A stretch of DNA of 64,000 bases from Streptomyces sp. NBC_01262 (GCF_036226365.1 NZ_CP108462.1:9470501-9534500), one strand, 5' to 3'. Shown: positions 42,221 to 53,383, counted from the stretch's first letter. The notes: a model not told the origin generated them from the sequence alone. Program-made: numbers and translations.

Positions 42221-42941
42221 CTGGTGCCGGATGGGTTGTGGGAGTTGTTCCAGCGGGTGGTTCCGGCTGCTCCGGTACGGTCCCAGGGTGGTGGCCGGCG
42301 CAGGTATGGGGACCGGCAGGTGCTGGGGGCCATCGTGTTCGTGGCCACGACGGGCGGCACGTGGCGGCAACTGCCGCCGGGTTTCGGTCCTTCCGGGCCG
42401 ACTGCGCACCGGCGGTTCACCGAGTGGAGCCGGGCCCGGGTGTGGGGCATACTCCACCGCCTGGTCCTGGACGAACTCGGCGTCCGCGGCGCCCTGGACT
42501 GGTCGCGGTGCGCGATCGACTCGGTCAACATGCGGGCAGCGAAAGGGGGACCTCACGGGTCCGAATCCCGTAGATCGCGGCAAGAAGGGATCAAAAATCC
42601 ACTTGATCACTGAGCGGACCGGTCTACCCCTGTCCATCGGTATCTCCGCCGCGAACACCCACGACAGTCAGGGCCTGGAGCCTCTGGTGCGGGGTATCCC
42701 GCCGACCGGTCCCGGCGCGGACCCCGTCGTCGACGGCCCGCCAAGCTCCACGGTGACAAGGGCTACGACTACGACCATCTGCGCTGGTGGCTCCGCACCC
42801 GGAACATCACTCCGCGCATCGCCCACGGGGGCATCGAGTCCTCCCAGCGGCTGGGCCGCCACCGTTGGACCGTGGAGCGCACGGTGGCGTGGCTTGCCGG
42901 ATGCCGCCGCCCTGATCTGCTACCGCCGTCATGCCAGATAG
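42221..42941 (+). pseudogene. IS5-family two-ORF transposase, broken
   Basis: The frame starts inside the gene with LVPDGLWELFQRVVPAAPVR, then GGRRRYGDRQVLGAIVFVAT, ALDWSRCAIDSVNMRAAKGG. Next, in the -1 frame, comes LTGPNPVDRGKKGSKIHLIT. The switch at CGAAAGGGGGA near 42539 looks like the family's programmed frameshift. A later change gives KLHGDKGYDYDHLRWWLRTR and HRWTVERTVAWLAGCRR, after which the end is scrambled. Its 5' end is replaced by the terminal repeat of the passenger element. Confidence 0.75.
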
Positions 42942-42994
42942 ACGGCCCACCAGTTCTCTGTATCCCCTTGCAGCGCGCCGTTCTGCGAACAATC

Positions 42995-43573
42995 ATGGCC
43001 GTCGTGGAGCGACCGAGGCAGATCATCGAGTGCGGAGACTTCGTCCTGCGATGCTGGCGGGGGCAGAGCGACTTCGCTCCGGCATTCAGGTTGATCGAGG
43101 AGTCTCTGGACCACTTGCGCCCCTGGGAGCCGTGGGTCGCCCGCCACAGCGAGAAGAGCACCCGAGACTTCCTCGCGAAGTCCGAGTCGAAGTGGGCAAG
43201 CGGTGACGTGTACAACTACGCCATCGCCAAAGACGGCACTCTCATTGGCATGTGCCAGAGCTACCGCGGGGCCGAACCTCAGGGCCGGCGCATGGGGTAC
43301 TGGCTGCATCCTGCCGCCACTGGCCAGGGTATCGCCACGAGAGCAACGGCAGCCATGGTCACCGAGATGTTCACCCTGCCGGACGTGGAGTACCTGGAAA
43401 TCGCGCACGACCTGTCCAACACCTCCAGCGCCGCCATACCACGCCGGTTGGGCTTCACCGAAGTCCTGCGTGAACAGGTGCCGCCGCCCACAGCTCCCTC
43501 AGGCAGCGGGATCGACGTGGTCTGGCGGCTGAACCGGCCTACGCCGCCCGTTAACGGCACTCCCTGCCCCTGA
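42995..43573 (+). CDS. GNAT-family acetyltransferase (RimJ/RimL-like)
   Basis: A 192-residue acetyltransferase of the ribosomal-protein-type group: FRLIEESLDHLRPWEPWVAR near the start, RRMGYWLHPAATGQGIATRA (motif A) near residues 98-117, and SNTSSAAIPRRLGFTEVLRE with the conserved asparagine. It would N-acetylate a protein or small molecule. ATG 42995 is chosen because upstream residues derive from the broken transposase. It is unrelated in detail to the passenger acetyltransferase. Confidence 0.85.
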   Translation: MAVVERPRQIIECGDFVLRCWRGQSDFAPAFRLIEESLDHLRPWEPWVARHSEKSTRDFLAKSESKWASGDVYNYAIAKDGTLIGMCQSYRGAEPQGRRMGYWLHPAATGQGIATRATAAMVTEMFTLPDVEYLEIAHDLSNTSSAAIPRRLGFTEVLREQVPPPTAPSGSGIDVVWRLNRPTPPVNGTPCP

Positions 43574-43630
43574 ACATCCGAACCCACCGAGCTCAGCTCC
43601 TGTCCCTTCGGCACCAAACGAGACGACCTC

Positions 43631-46126
<2,496 letters not shown>

Positions 46127-46191
46127 CTGCGGTTTCTCCTTCGGCTTCGCGGAGTGCGGGGGCCGGCTGGGAGCGCTTTGCGCGCACGTGC

Positions 46192-46218
46192 GTCTCATGC
46201 ATCTCATGCATCTCATGC
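46192..46218. repeat. Three tandem 9-bp repeats upstream of the Clp gene
   Basis: The unit (G/A)TCTCATGC is repeated three times in a row, 66 bp upstream of the Clp start. It may be a slippage-prone promoter element; nothing further can be said. Confidence 0.7.
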
Positions 46219-46580
46219 GTCTTCCCAGCCTGGCACCGCAGCGAGCCTCGGGCGACAGATGCAGGTCAGGCTTCTCCGGAGCCCAGCGTGATCGCGTCCG
46301 CGACCTCCGCCCACCCGGGCCGCCTCCTCCGCCGCGAAACGTCCGGCGTCGAGTCTCTCGGCGACCCCGCAGGAGCGGACAGCCGGCCTCCCGCGAGGCC
46401 TAACGCGACTGATCATCTTGGCCTTGTCGGTCAGCAACCCCACCAAGAGGTCCTCAAGTTTTCGGGCCGACGCATTTGTCGCACCGCCCTGACTGCTCCG
46501 TCAGCGCAACCTGCGATCCGCAGCAGGCCCGTCACCGACCAGGCGAACTCGCCACCCACCTGTGGCAGTGAAGGTCAGCT

Positions 46581-46601
46581 TTCTCACCGGGAGGTCGAGC
46601 G
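46581..46601. repeat. TTCTCAcCG...GAG motif, copy 1
   Basis: TTCTCACCGGGAGGTCGAGC, a degenerate form of the CTCA-N8-TGAG motif found complete at 46812 and 47892. It is preceded by GCAGTGAAGGT as in copy 2. Confidence 0.4.
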
Positions 46602-46809
46602 GTGTCGATCCGCGTTCGCCGGAGGCACGGCCGGATTGCACCCGGATTAGGTCGCATCCGTGGCGGTGACCGACGTGAATGTGCACAAGCTGCCAAGTTC
46701 GAACGCCCTCGGTCTCCGGGTATGCGCCCCTCTGACCTGCGCGCTCAAACTTCCGTGGCACGAACGGCGTCACAGGACACTGGTGACCCGTCGCAGTGAA
46801 GGTTAAGCG

Positions 46810-46831
46810 TTTCTCACCGAAGATTGAGTGG
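46810..46831. repeat. TTCTCAcCG...GAG motif, copy 2
   Basis: TTCTCACCGAAGATTGAGTG contains CTCA-N8-TGAG. It lies about 60 bp upstream of the YunG-Nudix start, a plausible operator position. Confidence 0.45.
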
Positions 46832-46890
46832 ATCGCCTTGCGCGGCAGCGCCTCAGGCCGTTGTCAGTGCTTGCAGGCAGGATCTCGGGC

Positions 46891-47829
46891 ATGACGCCGT
46901 TGCTTCTTTCCGACATCGAACGAGCCGTTCGCAGTAGCTGGAGTGCCGAGACATGCACGCCTGAGTTCCGATCGCGCTGGACCGAGGACAATCCGGCTCG
47001 GGACCAGTGCGGGGTGACCGCCATGGTGCTCAATGACCTGCTGGGAGGCGAGCTGATCCGCGGGGAGGTCCACGTCAGCGGAGAGCGTGTGGACTACCAC
47101 TGGTGGAACCGCCTGAGTATGGGCATTGAGGTCGATCTCACCCGCGAGCAGTTCGGGCCGGAGGAGACTGTCATTGGCGCCGTTGTCATCCCCCGCCCGC
47201 CCGTGACCGAGTGGCGCAGGCTCCGTGAGGAGTATGAGCTTCTCCGCGACCGGGTCTTGGAGAAGCTCAATCGGCAGCAGGCATCCGCCTCTGTGGTCGT
47301 GCCTCGGCAGCCATGTGTGGAGCGCGTGGATGAGATGGTCGAGCGTGTGGACGAGCAAGACCAGGTCTTGGCGGTGGTCGGCCGGGGCGAGGCCGTTCGC
47401 CGTGGCTGGTTGCATCGGATTGCCGTGACGGTATGCCGGGATCGGGAAGGCCGGATCCTCGTGCACCGTCGTTCCGAGCACGTCGATCGGTTCCCGGGAC
47501 ACTACGAGGTGGGATTGGGCGGTGCCGTTGCCCCGGGTGAGTTCTATGAGGAAGCCGCATCGCGCGAACTGGCCGAGGAACTGGGTGTTCGAGCGCCGGT
47601 CCGCTTCATCGTGAAGTTCCTGAACCGTAGCGGGCTCAGCCCCCATTGGCTCGCGGTGCACGAGGCTGTCCTGTCCGACAACCTGTGTCCTGACCCGGAC
47701 GAAGTGATGTGGCACGGCTGGCTGTCGGAGTCCGAGCTCCTCAGGTCGATGCGGGAGAACCTGTTCACTCCGGATACCCATGACGTTTTGAGTCACTACT
47801 TTTCCGTCGTGGAGCGGAGAATCGTCTGA
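46891..47829 (+). CDS. YunG-like / Nudix hydrolase fusion
   Basis: A 312-residue two-domain protein. Residues ~1-110 resemble the YunG family (NPARDQCGVTAMVLNDLLGG, ELIRGEVHVSGERVDYHWWN, RLSMGIEVDLTREQF). Residues ~170-312 are a Nudix hydrolase with the Nudix box GGAVAPGEFYEEAASRELAE followed by ELGV, catalytic EExGU glutamates intact. Such domains hydrolyse nucleoside diphosphate derivatives. The two are linked by an RQQASAS/VERVDEMVERVDEQD hinge. ATG 46891 is used; the frame upstream lacks character. YunG has no known role. Confidence 0.8.
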   Translation: MTPLLLSDIERAVRSSWSAETCTPEFRSRWTEDNPARDQCGVTAMVLNDLLGGELIRGEVHVSGERVDYHWWNRLSMGIEVDLTREQFGPEETVIGAVVIPRPPVTEWRRLREEYELLRDRVLEKLNRQQASASVVVPRQPCVERVDEMVERVDEQDQVLAVVGRGEAVRRGWLHRIAVTVCRDREGRILVHRRSEHVDRFPGHYEVGLGGAVAPGEFYEEAASRELAEELGVRAPVRFIVKFLNRSGLSPHWLAVHEAVLSDNLCPDPDEVMWHGWLSESELLRSMRENLFTPDTHDVLSHYFSVVERRIV

Positions 47830-47889
47830 TCGCCTTGGTCCTCCTCGCTTTGCCACCACAGACCTTCGATGGGTCTGACCACTCGCAGC

Positions 47890-47912
47890 GATTCTCAGCG
47901 AAGGTTGAGTGA
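47890..47912. repeat. TTCTCAgCG...GAG motif, copy 3
   Basis: ATTCTCAGCGAAGGTTGAGT contains CTCA-N8-TGAG, matching copy 2 at most positions. It lies 60 bp past the YunG-Nudix stop. Confidence 0.4.
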
Positions 47913-48118
47913 GTGGTCCTGGCTGATCTGGCCCTTCTTGCGCCTGTAGGACCGCTTGGCTCTGCAGGCCGCCGAGCATGTGAGAAGCCGTTGTCTTTCC
48001 GAGTGTGATCGCTGCGTTTCTGCTGGTCAGGTATGGGATCGATGCTTCGGAGGCAGGGATGACGTGTCGTGTCGTCTCTGCGGTGGAGGTGCCGGGTGCC
48101 GTCGGTGATGGGGCTGTT

Positions 48119-48588
48119 GGCGTCGTGATCACGCCGCCCGCCGGAACATCGGTCGTCAAGACCGCCGCATTCTGCAAGGCAAAGGTGAGACGTACCACTG
48201 CGGCATGAGACAGCCGGCTCTCAACGAGGGCGGCCGAGAGACCTGCACATTCCAGCTGAAGATCGACAAGCGGGTGGCGCACTCTAAGGGCTCGGTGGCG
48301 CTGAGCACCGAAGCGCGGCCGTTCGACCCCAACAAGGACAACGACAAGGCCGACATCACGCTGGACGTCACGGGTAGGGGGTCGACGGGCAGCTCGACGG
48401 GCAGCTCGACCGGCTCGACCGGCGGGTCGTCGTCGACCGGCGACGACGGGACGACGACGAACGGCGGCACCCTGGCAGAGACCGGCTCCTCGACGCTGCC
48501 GATCACGGGCGCGGCTGCCGCGGCGTTGGTCACGGGTGCGGGCACGCTCCTCATCGTGCGCCGCCGCCGGGCCCAGAGCCCGAGCTGA
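48119..48588 (+). pseudogene. LAETG surface protein fragment (paralogue of 3410-4627)
   Basis: The frame reads ITPPAGTSVVKTAAFCK, then after a one-base shift GKGETYHCGMRQPALNEGG and ETCTFQLKIDKRVAHSKGSV, ALSTEARPFDPNKDNDKADI, a Ser/Thr/Gly linker, LAETG, a hydrophobic helix and RRRRA. These align with the last ~170 residues of the surface protein at 3410-4627 (IKVPSGTTVVKG, FRLKINKAVAGAMG, DVNKANDKADI, LADTG). The N-terminal half and signal peptide are missing, so it cannot be exported. A frameshift lies near 48185. Confidence 0.85.
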
Positions 48589-48824
48589 CGACCGTCCGAC
48601 GCGAGCGGTGGTACCCGCCCCGGGCCTCTGGACCGGGACCTCCGCGCTGCCTTGATTGGTGGCGCCTCAGGCGGTTCCGGGGTTCCGAGCCGGCTTGTTC
48701 AAGCCCGGGCGCATCTCGGCCAGGTCGTGCTGGTCGACGAGCCCGGACTGATCGAGGTATTCGGTGACCGTCGACGACCAGGCCTGCGAGAGCTTCCTCC
48801 TCCTCGATCGTCATCAGCCGCAGG
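48589..48824. other. Short stretch before the ArsR fragment
   Basis: A frame with GLIEVFGDRRRPGLRELPPP may be a degraded upstream part of the ArsR fragment, but it is too weak to call. Confidence 0.25.
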
Positions 48825-48957
48825 CGCCCCCGAGGCTCTGACCGCGCTGCTGGGCCGGACCCGCGCCGCCGTCCTCCATGCGATCGCCACCCATCCCGGA
48901 TGCAACACGGCCGAACTCGCCAGCGTTCTCGGCATCGCCGCCCCCGGCGCCAGCTGA
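48825..48957 (+). pseudogene. ArsR-type winged-helix fragment
   Basis: The frame reads EALTALLGRTRAAVLHAIAT and HPGCNTAELASVLGIAAPGA before a stop. This is helices 1-3 of an ArsR-type DNA-binding domain of streptomycete type. The recognition helix (S-QHATxLRxAGLV) is missing, and the sequence switches at about 48950 to a ricin-type lectin module. Confidence 0.6.
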
Positions 48958-49349
48958 ACCGGAACAGCGCCAAGTGCGCGGACGTCTGGTACGCGAGCAC
49001 CGCCGACGGCGCTGCCGTCAATTCAGGCAACTGCAACGCCGGCGCCAACCAGCAGTGGGTGCCCACGGCTGTCGGCTCGAACTACGAGCTGGTCAATGTC
49101 AACAGCGGCAAGTGCCTGCAGATCTCCGGAGCCTCCACAGCCGACGGCGCGGTGGCCGTCCAGTCGACGTGCACCGGAGCCTCCCACCAACTCTGGACGA
49201 AGACGGCGGTGATCGGCGGCTACGTCACCTTCACCAACATCAACAGCGGCAAGTGCCTTGAGGTCGCCGGAGCGTCGACCGCCAACGGGGCAGCCCTGGA
49301 CCAGGCGAGCTGCTCCGCCGGCACGAACCAGCAGTGGATGATCGTCTGA
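48950..49349 (+). pseudogene. Ricin-type beta-trefoil lectin module, N-terminus missing
   Basis: Two and a half repeats of a carbohydrate-binding module: NRNSAKCADVWYASTADGAA, LVNVNSGKCLQISGASTADG and TNINSGKCLEVAGASTANGA, each with a QxW (NQQWVP, HQLWTK, NQQWMI). Such modules are the C-terminal tails of secreted glycosidases. No signal peptide or catalytic domain is left; the 5' part is replaced by the ArsR fragment. Confidence 0.8.
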
Positions 49350-49417
49350 CGATACCGTCCAAGAACACCTGAGGGTCCCGCTGGAATACCCTCCGGCGCA
49401 CCCCACCGAGCACGCCA

Positions 49418-49640
49418 AGCGGCAGCCCGCTGCTGGACGAGATCGCCCGCGAGGGTGCCCGGCGTATGCTGGCCGCCGCGCTGGAGGCCGAGGTCAACGC
49501 CTGCATCGCTGAGCTCGCCGACGAACGGGGCGGCGACGGGCGGCGGATGGTGGTGCGTAACGGCTATCACCAGCCCCAGGAAAGTCCACTGGGGCTGGAG
49601 CCGTGGAGGTGAAGGCCCCGCGGGCGATGGGGCTCGTGGC
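49418..49640 (+). pseudogene. IS256-family transposase N-terminal fragment
   Basis: The frame reads GSPLLDEIAREGARRMLAAA, LEAEVNACIAELADERGGDG, MVVRNGYHQP and, after a frame change, GAVEVKAPR. These are the typical start of IS256/Mutator transposases. The catalytic part is absent. Confidence 0.75.
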
Positions 49641-49817
49641 GCGCAGCTGCGGAGGGCCTGGCGCGGTCGGGGGCGGGGGCGCCGACGTCAAGGGCGCACG
49701 GCAGCAATGATCCGTAATACTCGATCGTGGTCGTCCAGCTCCACCCCGCCCGCTGAACCAGCGGTCCCGGGTCCCGCCGACCTCCCCACCGTGCGGTCGA
49801 ACCAGTGAAAGGACTCG

Positions 49818-51335
49818 ATGAGGGTGTCGAGCAAGTCCGAGACGGGCAGCACCATCAACAACCCTGTGATCCCGGGCTTTCATCCGGATCCGTCCATCTG
49901 CCGGGTGGGCGCGGATTACTACGTCGCGTGCTCCAGCTTCGAATACTTCCCGGGCGTGCCCATATTCCACAGCCGGGACCTGGCGCACTGGACCCAGATC
50001 GGCAACGCCCTCGACCGCCCGAGTCAACTGCGCCTGCCGCTCGACGCGCCTTCCTCAGGGGGGATCTACGCGCCCACCCTGCGACACCACGACGGCCGCT
50101 TCTGGCTGATCGTCACAAATGTGAGCGGCGACGGCAACCTGCTGTTCATGGCCACCGACCCCGCCGGCCCCTGGTCAGAGCCGATCCGGCTGCCCGGGGT
50201 CCACGGCATCGACCCGGACCTCGCCTGGGACGACGACGGCAACTGCTGGTGCACCACTGCCGGCGTCGGACAGATCCGCATCGATCCCCTCACCGGGGAG
50301 ACATTGGGTCCGCCGCGCCGGCTCTGGTCCGGCACCCCGGGCGCCAAGGCCCCGGAAGCACCGCATCTGTACCGGATCGGCGAGTACTGGTACCTGCTCA
50401 TCGCCGAGGGCGGCACCGAGCGGTGCCACGGCGTCTCGATCGCCCGTGGCCGCACACCCACGGGCCCGTTCGAGCCGTGCCCGGCCAACCCGGTCCTGAC
50501 CCACCGGGGTACCGACCACCCCATTCAGAACACCGGCCACGCGGACCTGGTGCAGGGGCCCGACGGCTCGTGGTGGATGGTGCTGCTCGGTGTGCGGCCG
50601 GGCGGTGGCAGCCCCGGCTGGCACGTACTGGGCCGGGAGACGTTTCTGGTGCCGGTCGACTGGGTCGACGGCTGGCCGGTCGTAGGCGAACTGTCCTGCG
50701 TCCTGCCCGCGCCCTCCTGGCCGCTGCAGCCCCCTGCCGTCGTGCCGGGCCGGGACGACTTCGACATCAGTGAGCTGGCCCCGTACTGGATCTCGCTGCG
50801 TCACCGTCCCCCGGAGGACTGCACCACCAAGCAACGGCCCGGCTGGCTGACTCTGCGCGCCCGTGGCGGATCGCTCGACGATACCGACGTGACGTTTGTC
50901 GGCCGGCGACAGCAACATCTGTCCTGCCGGGTGCGAGCCGTGGTCGACGTGGCGGAAGGAAGTGGTGGCCTGGCCGTCCGCCTTGACGAGCAGCACCACT
51001 ACGACATCGAGGCCTCGGCCGACCAGGTGCGAGTGCGCGCCCGCATCGGTCCGTTGAGCACAGTCGTGGCGTCCCGGCCGACACCCCCCGGACCGGTGGT
51101 TCTCCGCATCGAGGTGGCCGCCGTACACACCGTGAACGCTGCACGCACCGGCCCCGACACCGTCTCGATCGGCATCGAGGAACCGGACGGCACCTTCGTC
51201 GAGCTCACCTCGCTGGACGGCCGGTACCTGTCCACGGAGGTCGGCGGCGGCTTCACCGGCAGGGTCATCGGAATGTTCGCCTCAGCCGGATCCGCTCACT
51301 TCGACTGGTTCGAGTACGAGCCGCTCGATCGCTGA
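49818..51335 (+). CDS. Glycoside hydrolase family 43 (beta-xylosidase/arabinofuranosidase-like)
   Basis: A 505-residue cytosolic glycosidase. The five-bladed propeller carries the general base aspartate in NPVIPGFHPDPSICRVG, the pKa-modulating aspartate in GIDPDLAWDDDG and the acid glutamate in GAKAPEAPHLYRIGEY. A C-terminal beta-sandwich (about residues 310-505, FVGRRQQHLSCRVRAVVDVA) is of the GH43 C-terminal type. It cleaves xylo- or arabino-oligosaccharides. AAAGGA lies 5 bp before ATG 49818. The neighbouring AraC regulator and PhyH enzyme may belong to the same locus. No signal peptide is present. Confidence 0.88.
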   Translation: MRVSSKSETGSTINNPVIPGFHPDPSICRVGADYYVACSSFEYFPGVPIFHSRDLAHWTQIGNALDRPSQLRLPLDAPSSGGIYAPTLRHHDGRFWLIVTNVSGDGNLLFMATDPAGPWSEPIRLPGVHGIDPDLAWDDDGNCWCTTAGVGQIRIDPLTGETLGPPRRLWSGTPGAKAPEAPHLYRIGEYWYLLIAEGGTERCHGVSIARGRTPTGPFEPCPANPVLTHRGTDHPIQNTGHADLVQGPDGSWWMVLLGVRPGGGSPGWHVLGRETFLVPVDWVDGWPVVGELSCVLPAPSWPLQPPAVVPGRDDFDISELAPYWISLRHRPPEDCTTKQRPGWLTLRARGGSLDDTDVTFVGRRQQHLSCRVRAVVDVAEGSGGLAVRLDEQHHYDIEASADQVRVRARIGPLSTVVASRPTPPGPVVLRIEVAAVHTVNAARTGPDTVSIGIEEPDGTFVELTSLDGRYLSTEVGGGFTGRVIGMFASAGSAHFDWFEYEPLDR

Positions 51336-51417
51336 CGCGGCCACCACCCGGCCGGCGATGAACCGCTCCTGGTCCGATGGAGCCTCCACCGATCCCGGAG
51401 CGGTTCAGCTGACAGCC

Positions 51418-52275
51418 TCAGTGAGGCCCCTGCGGTTCGAACTCCGTACCGCAGGGCCCCGCGCCCTCGCTCTCCGGCAGGACGACACGCTCGCGGTTCA
51501 TCGTCAGGGTGGGGTACCAGCTTCCGATCCGCTCCGCCGAGCGGCCGGCGTAGTGGCAGATGAGAGAGCGGCGGAAACGGTCGGCTGTGCGGTTGGGCTG
51601 CGAGCCGTGCACCAGGCTGCCGTTGAAGAACAGCACGTCACCCGGTTTCATGTCCACTGGCACCACCGCCAGTCCCGGCGGTGGTGCGACGTATTCGCGG
51701 GCGAAGGACAGATCCGGGTCCGCCGTCTCCGGGCAGAACAGATCCATGCGGTGGGTACCGGGTACGACCTCCAGGCCGCCGTTGTCCCGGTCGATCACGT
51801 CGCAGGCGATCCAGGCGGCCACGCAGGTCCCGGGCTCCACACGCAGGTAGAAGTTGTCCTGGTGCAGCGCCTGGCCCCGGGCGCCCGGCGGCTTGAAGTA
51901 GAACATGCTCTGGGCCGCCAGGACCTCTTCCCCCACAAGCAGCTCCAGCACATCCCGTAGCCGGGGCTCGAGCAGGTAACGCAGGGCCAGCTCGCTGATC
52001 TGATGCGGATGCAGCACGCGGGGACAGGCATCCAGCGGGTCGGCCGGCCCGTCGGCTCCGGTCATACGCGGTTCGAAGTGCCCAGGAATCGGCCCCGCGG
52101 CCTGCAGGGCCGTGAACTCCGAGCAGATCTCGTCGATTTCGTCCTGGCCGAACAGTGCCCGCACCACCGTGAAGCCCTGGTCCTCGAACTGCCGGCGGCC
52201 GGCCTCCGGCAGGACGGGCTCACGGGCTGCCGCGCGGGCTATGGCGTCCGTGCCCGCAATGTCCGTGGCTGTCAT
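51418..52275 (-). CDS. Phytanoyl-CoA dioxygenase (PhyH) family enzyme
   Basis: A 285-residue Fe(II)/2-oxoglutarate dioxygenase. The iron ligands are visible: HQDNFYLRV (H-x-D) near residue 140, and the distal histidine in VHGSQPNRTADRFRRSL, whose arginine may bind 2-oxoglutarate. ATG 52275 (MTATDIAGTD) is supported by GAGGATC seven bases upstream. Relatives hydroxylate small metabolites, including ectoine-type and sugar-linked substrates. It is divergent from the AraC gene, convergent with GH43. Confidence 0.87.
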   Translation of the reverse strand: MTATDIAGTDAIARAAAREPVLPEAGRRQFEDQGFTVVRALFGQDEIDEICSEFTALQAAGPIPGHFEPRMTGADGPADPLDACPRVLHPHQISELALRYLLEPRLRDVLELLVGEEVLAAQSMFYFKPPGARGQALHQDNFYLRVEPGTCVAAWIACDVIDRDNGGLEVVPGTHRMDLFCPETADPDLSFAREYVAPPPGLAVVPVDMKPGDVLFFNGSLVHGSQPNRTADRFRRSLICHYAGRSAERIGSWYPTLTMNRERVVLPESEGAGPCGTEFEPQGPH

Positions 52276-52343
52276 GTGATCCTCTTCTGGCTGACGTCCC
52301 ATGGCCGTCACGCTAGGGCTCGGACCGTCCCGGGAGGATGCCT

Positions 52344-53300
52344 GTGCATGCTGATGACTTGTCCGGTCCTGCTACGCCGTCCCCGCCGCCCGGCCTGGTG
52401 ATCACGGGCCACTTCGACCAGCGGCCCGGCTACCGCGTGAACCGGCCGCACGGCGCGGACAGCTGGCTGTTCACCTGGACCACGGGCGGGCGTGGACGAC
52501 TGCTGCAGGGGACGGCAACGGCCGAGGCGGACGCGGGAGACCTGGTGGTGCTGGGGCCAGGAGTGCCGCACCGTTACGCGGTCGCTCCGGGCGCGCGGCA
52601 GTGGACCTTCTGGTGGGCTCACTGCCAGGCCAGGCCGTCCTGGTCCGGCTGGCTGCGGCCGTACGCCCGCGGCGACCGTCTGTTCCTCGTCGACTCGGTA
52701 CCCGGCGACGTGCACGACCGGATCGGCGCCGCCTTCGACCGGATGCTTGCGGACGCCCGCTGGTCGGGCAGCGCCGCCCCGCCCGACCCCGGCCCCGGCC
52801 CTGGCATCGGGCCCCCGGTCGACCGGACCGCTGTGGCCCACAGCAGCGCCGCACGGGAGCTGGCCCTGTGCGCGCTGGAGGAGGCCGTCCTGCTCGCCAC
52901 CGTGACCGCGGGTGCCGCGCGGCGTGAGCCCGGCGGCGCGGGCATCGACCCGCGGGTGCGCCGGGCCCAGGCGCTGATCGCGGCCGACCCCGGCGCCGCG
53001 CACACCGTAGGGTCGCTGGCGGACTCCGTCTCGCTCTCACCGTCCCGGTTGGCGCATCTGTTCACCGAACAGCTCGGCCAGACCCCGATGCGGGCGCTGC
53101 GGCACGCCCGGCTGCGGCATGCCGCCCGGCTGCTGGAGGCCACCGATCTGCCGGTGACACGGGTGGCAGCGGCATCCGGCTTCACCAGCCCGTTCCACTT
53201 CAACCGGGTCTTCCGCCAGCGTTACGGAGTGCCGCCCGGCGTCTACCGGACCGCATACAGAGTCGAACACGGATCGGCGCATACCGGCAGACGAACCTGA
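52344..53300 (+). CDS. AraC-family regulator
   Basis: A 318-residue regulator with an N-terminal cupin-like sugar-binding part (YRVNRPHGADSWLFTWTTGG, ADAGDLVVLGPGVPHRYAVA) and a C-terminal double helix-turn-helix (SLADSVSLSPSRLAHLFTEQ, VAAASGFTSPFHFNRVFRQR). It is divergent from the PhyH gene and near GH43, so it probably controls one or both in response to a sugar. GGGAGG at 52332-52337 fits GTG 52344; ATG 52338 would overlap it. Confidence 0.86.
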   Translation: MHADDLSGPATPSPPPGLVITGHFDQRPGYRVNRPHGADSWLFTWTTGGRGRLLQGTATAEADAGDLVVLGPGVPHRYAVAPGARQWTFWWAHCQARPSWSGWLRPYARGDRLFLVDSVPGDVHDRIGAAFDRMLADARWSGSAAPPDPGPGPGIGPPVDRTAVAHSSAARELALCALEEAVLLATVTAGAARREPGGAGIDPRVRRAQALIAADPGAAHTVGSLADSVSLSPSRLAHLFTEQLGQTPMRALRHARLRHAARLLEATDLPVTRVAAASGFTSPFHFNRVFRQRYGVPPGVYRTAYRVEHGSAHTGRRT

Positions 53301-53383
53301 GCTCATGCCTCGGAGATCACGGCATCCTGTGATGTCGGGTCACGCCAGGAGGCGCGGCTTCACTGTGAGGCGGCGGGCCATAC

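Larger units (their letters stand above)
40729..42222. mobile_element. IS5-like element carrying a GNAT acetyltransferase
   Basis: A perfect 27-bp inverted repeat lies at 40729-40755 (begins AGGGCGTGTTGCG) and 42196-42222 (ends CGCAACACGCCCT). Between them are a GNAT acetyltransferase gene and an IS5-family transposase gene, convergent and overlapping. A normal element of this kind holds only the transposase. The passenger lies between the transposase 3' end and the terminal repeat. I see no clear target duplication. Right of it the DNA belongs to another broken IS5-type transposase. Confidence 0.78.
46219..46890. other. Long intergenic region with repeated motifs
   Basis: About 670 bp without a recognised gene between divergent Clp and YunG-Nudix genes. 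It holds two copies of a longer repeat starting GCAGTGAAGGT (46565 and 46793), each ending in TTTCTCACCG. A third related motif lies past the gene at about 47892. See the finding. Confidence 0.5.

Noticed and set aside
42540..42590. A tRNA-like string (GGTCCGAATCCCG) in a hairpin context
   Set aside because: It lies within a transposase reading frame and no acceptor or anticodon stem can be built.
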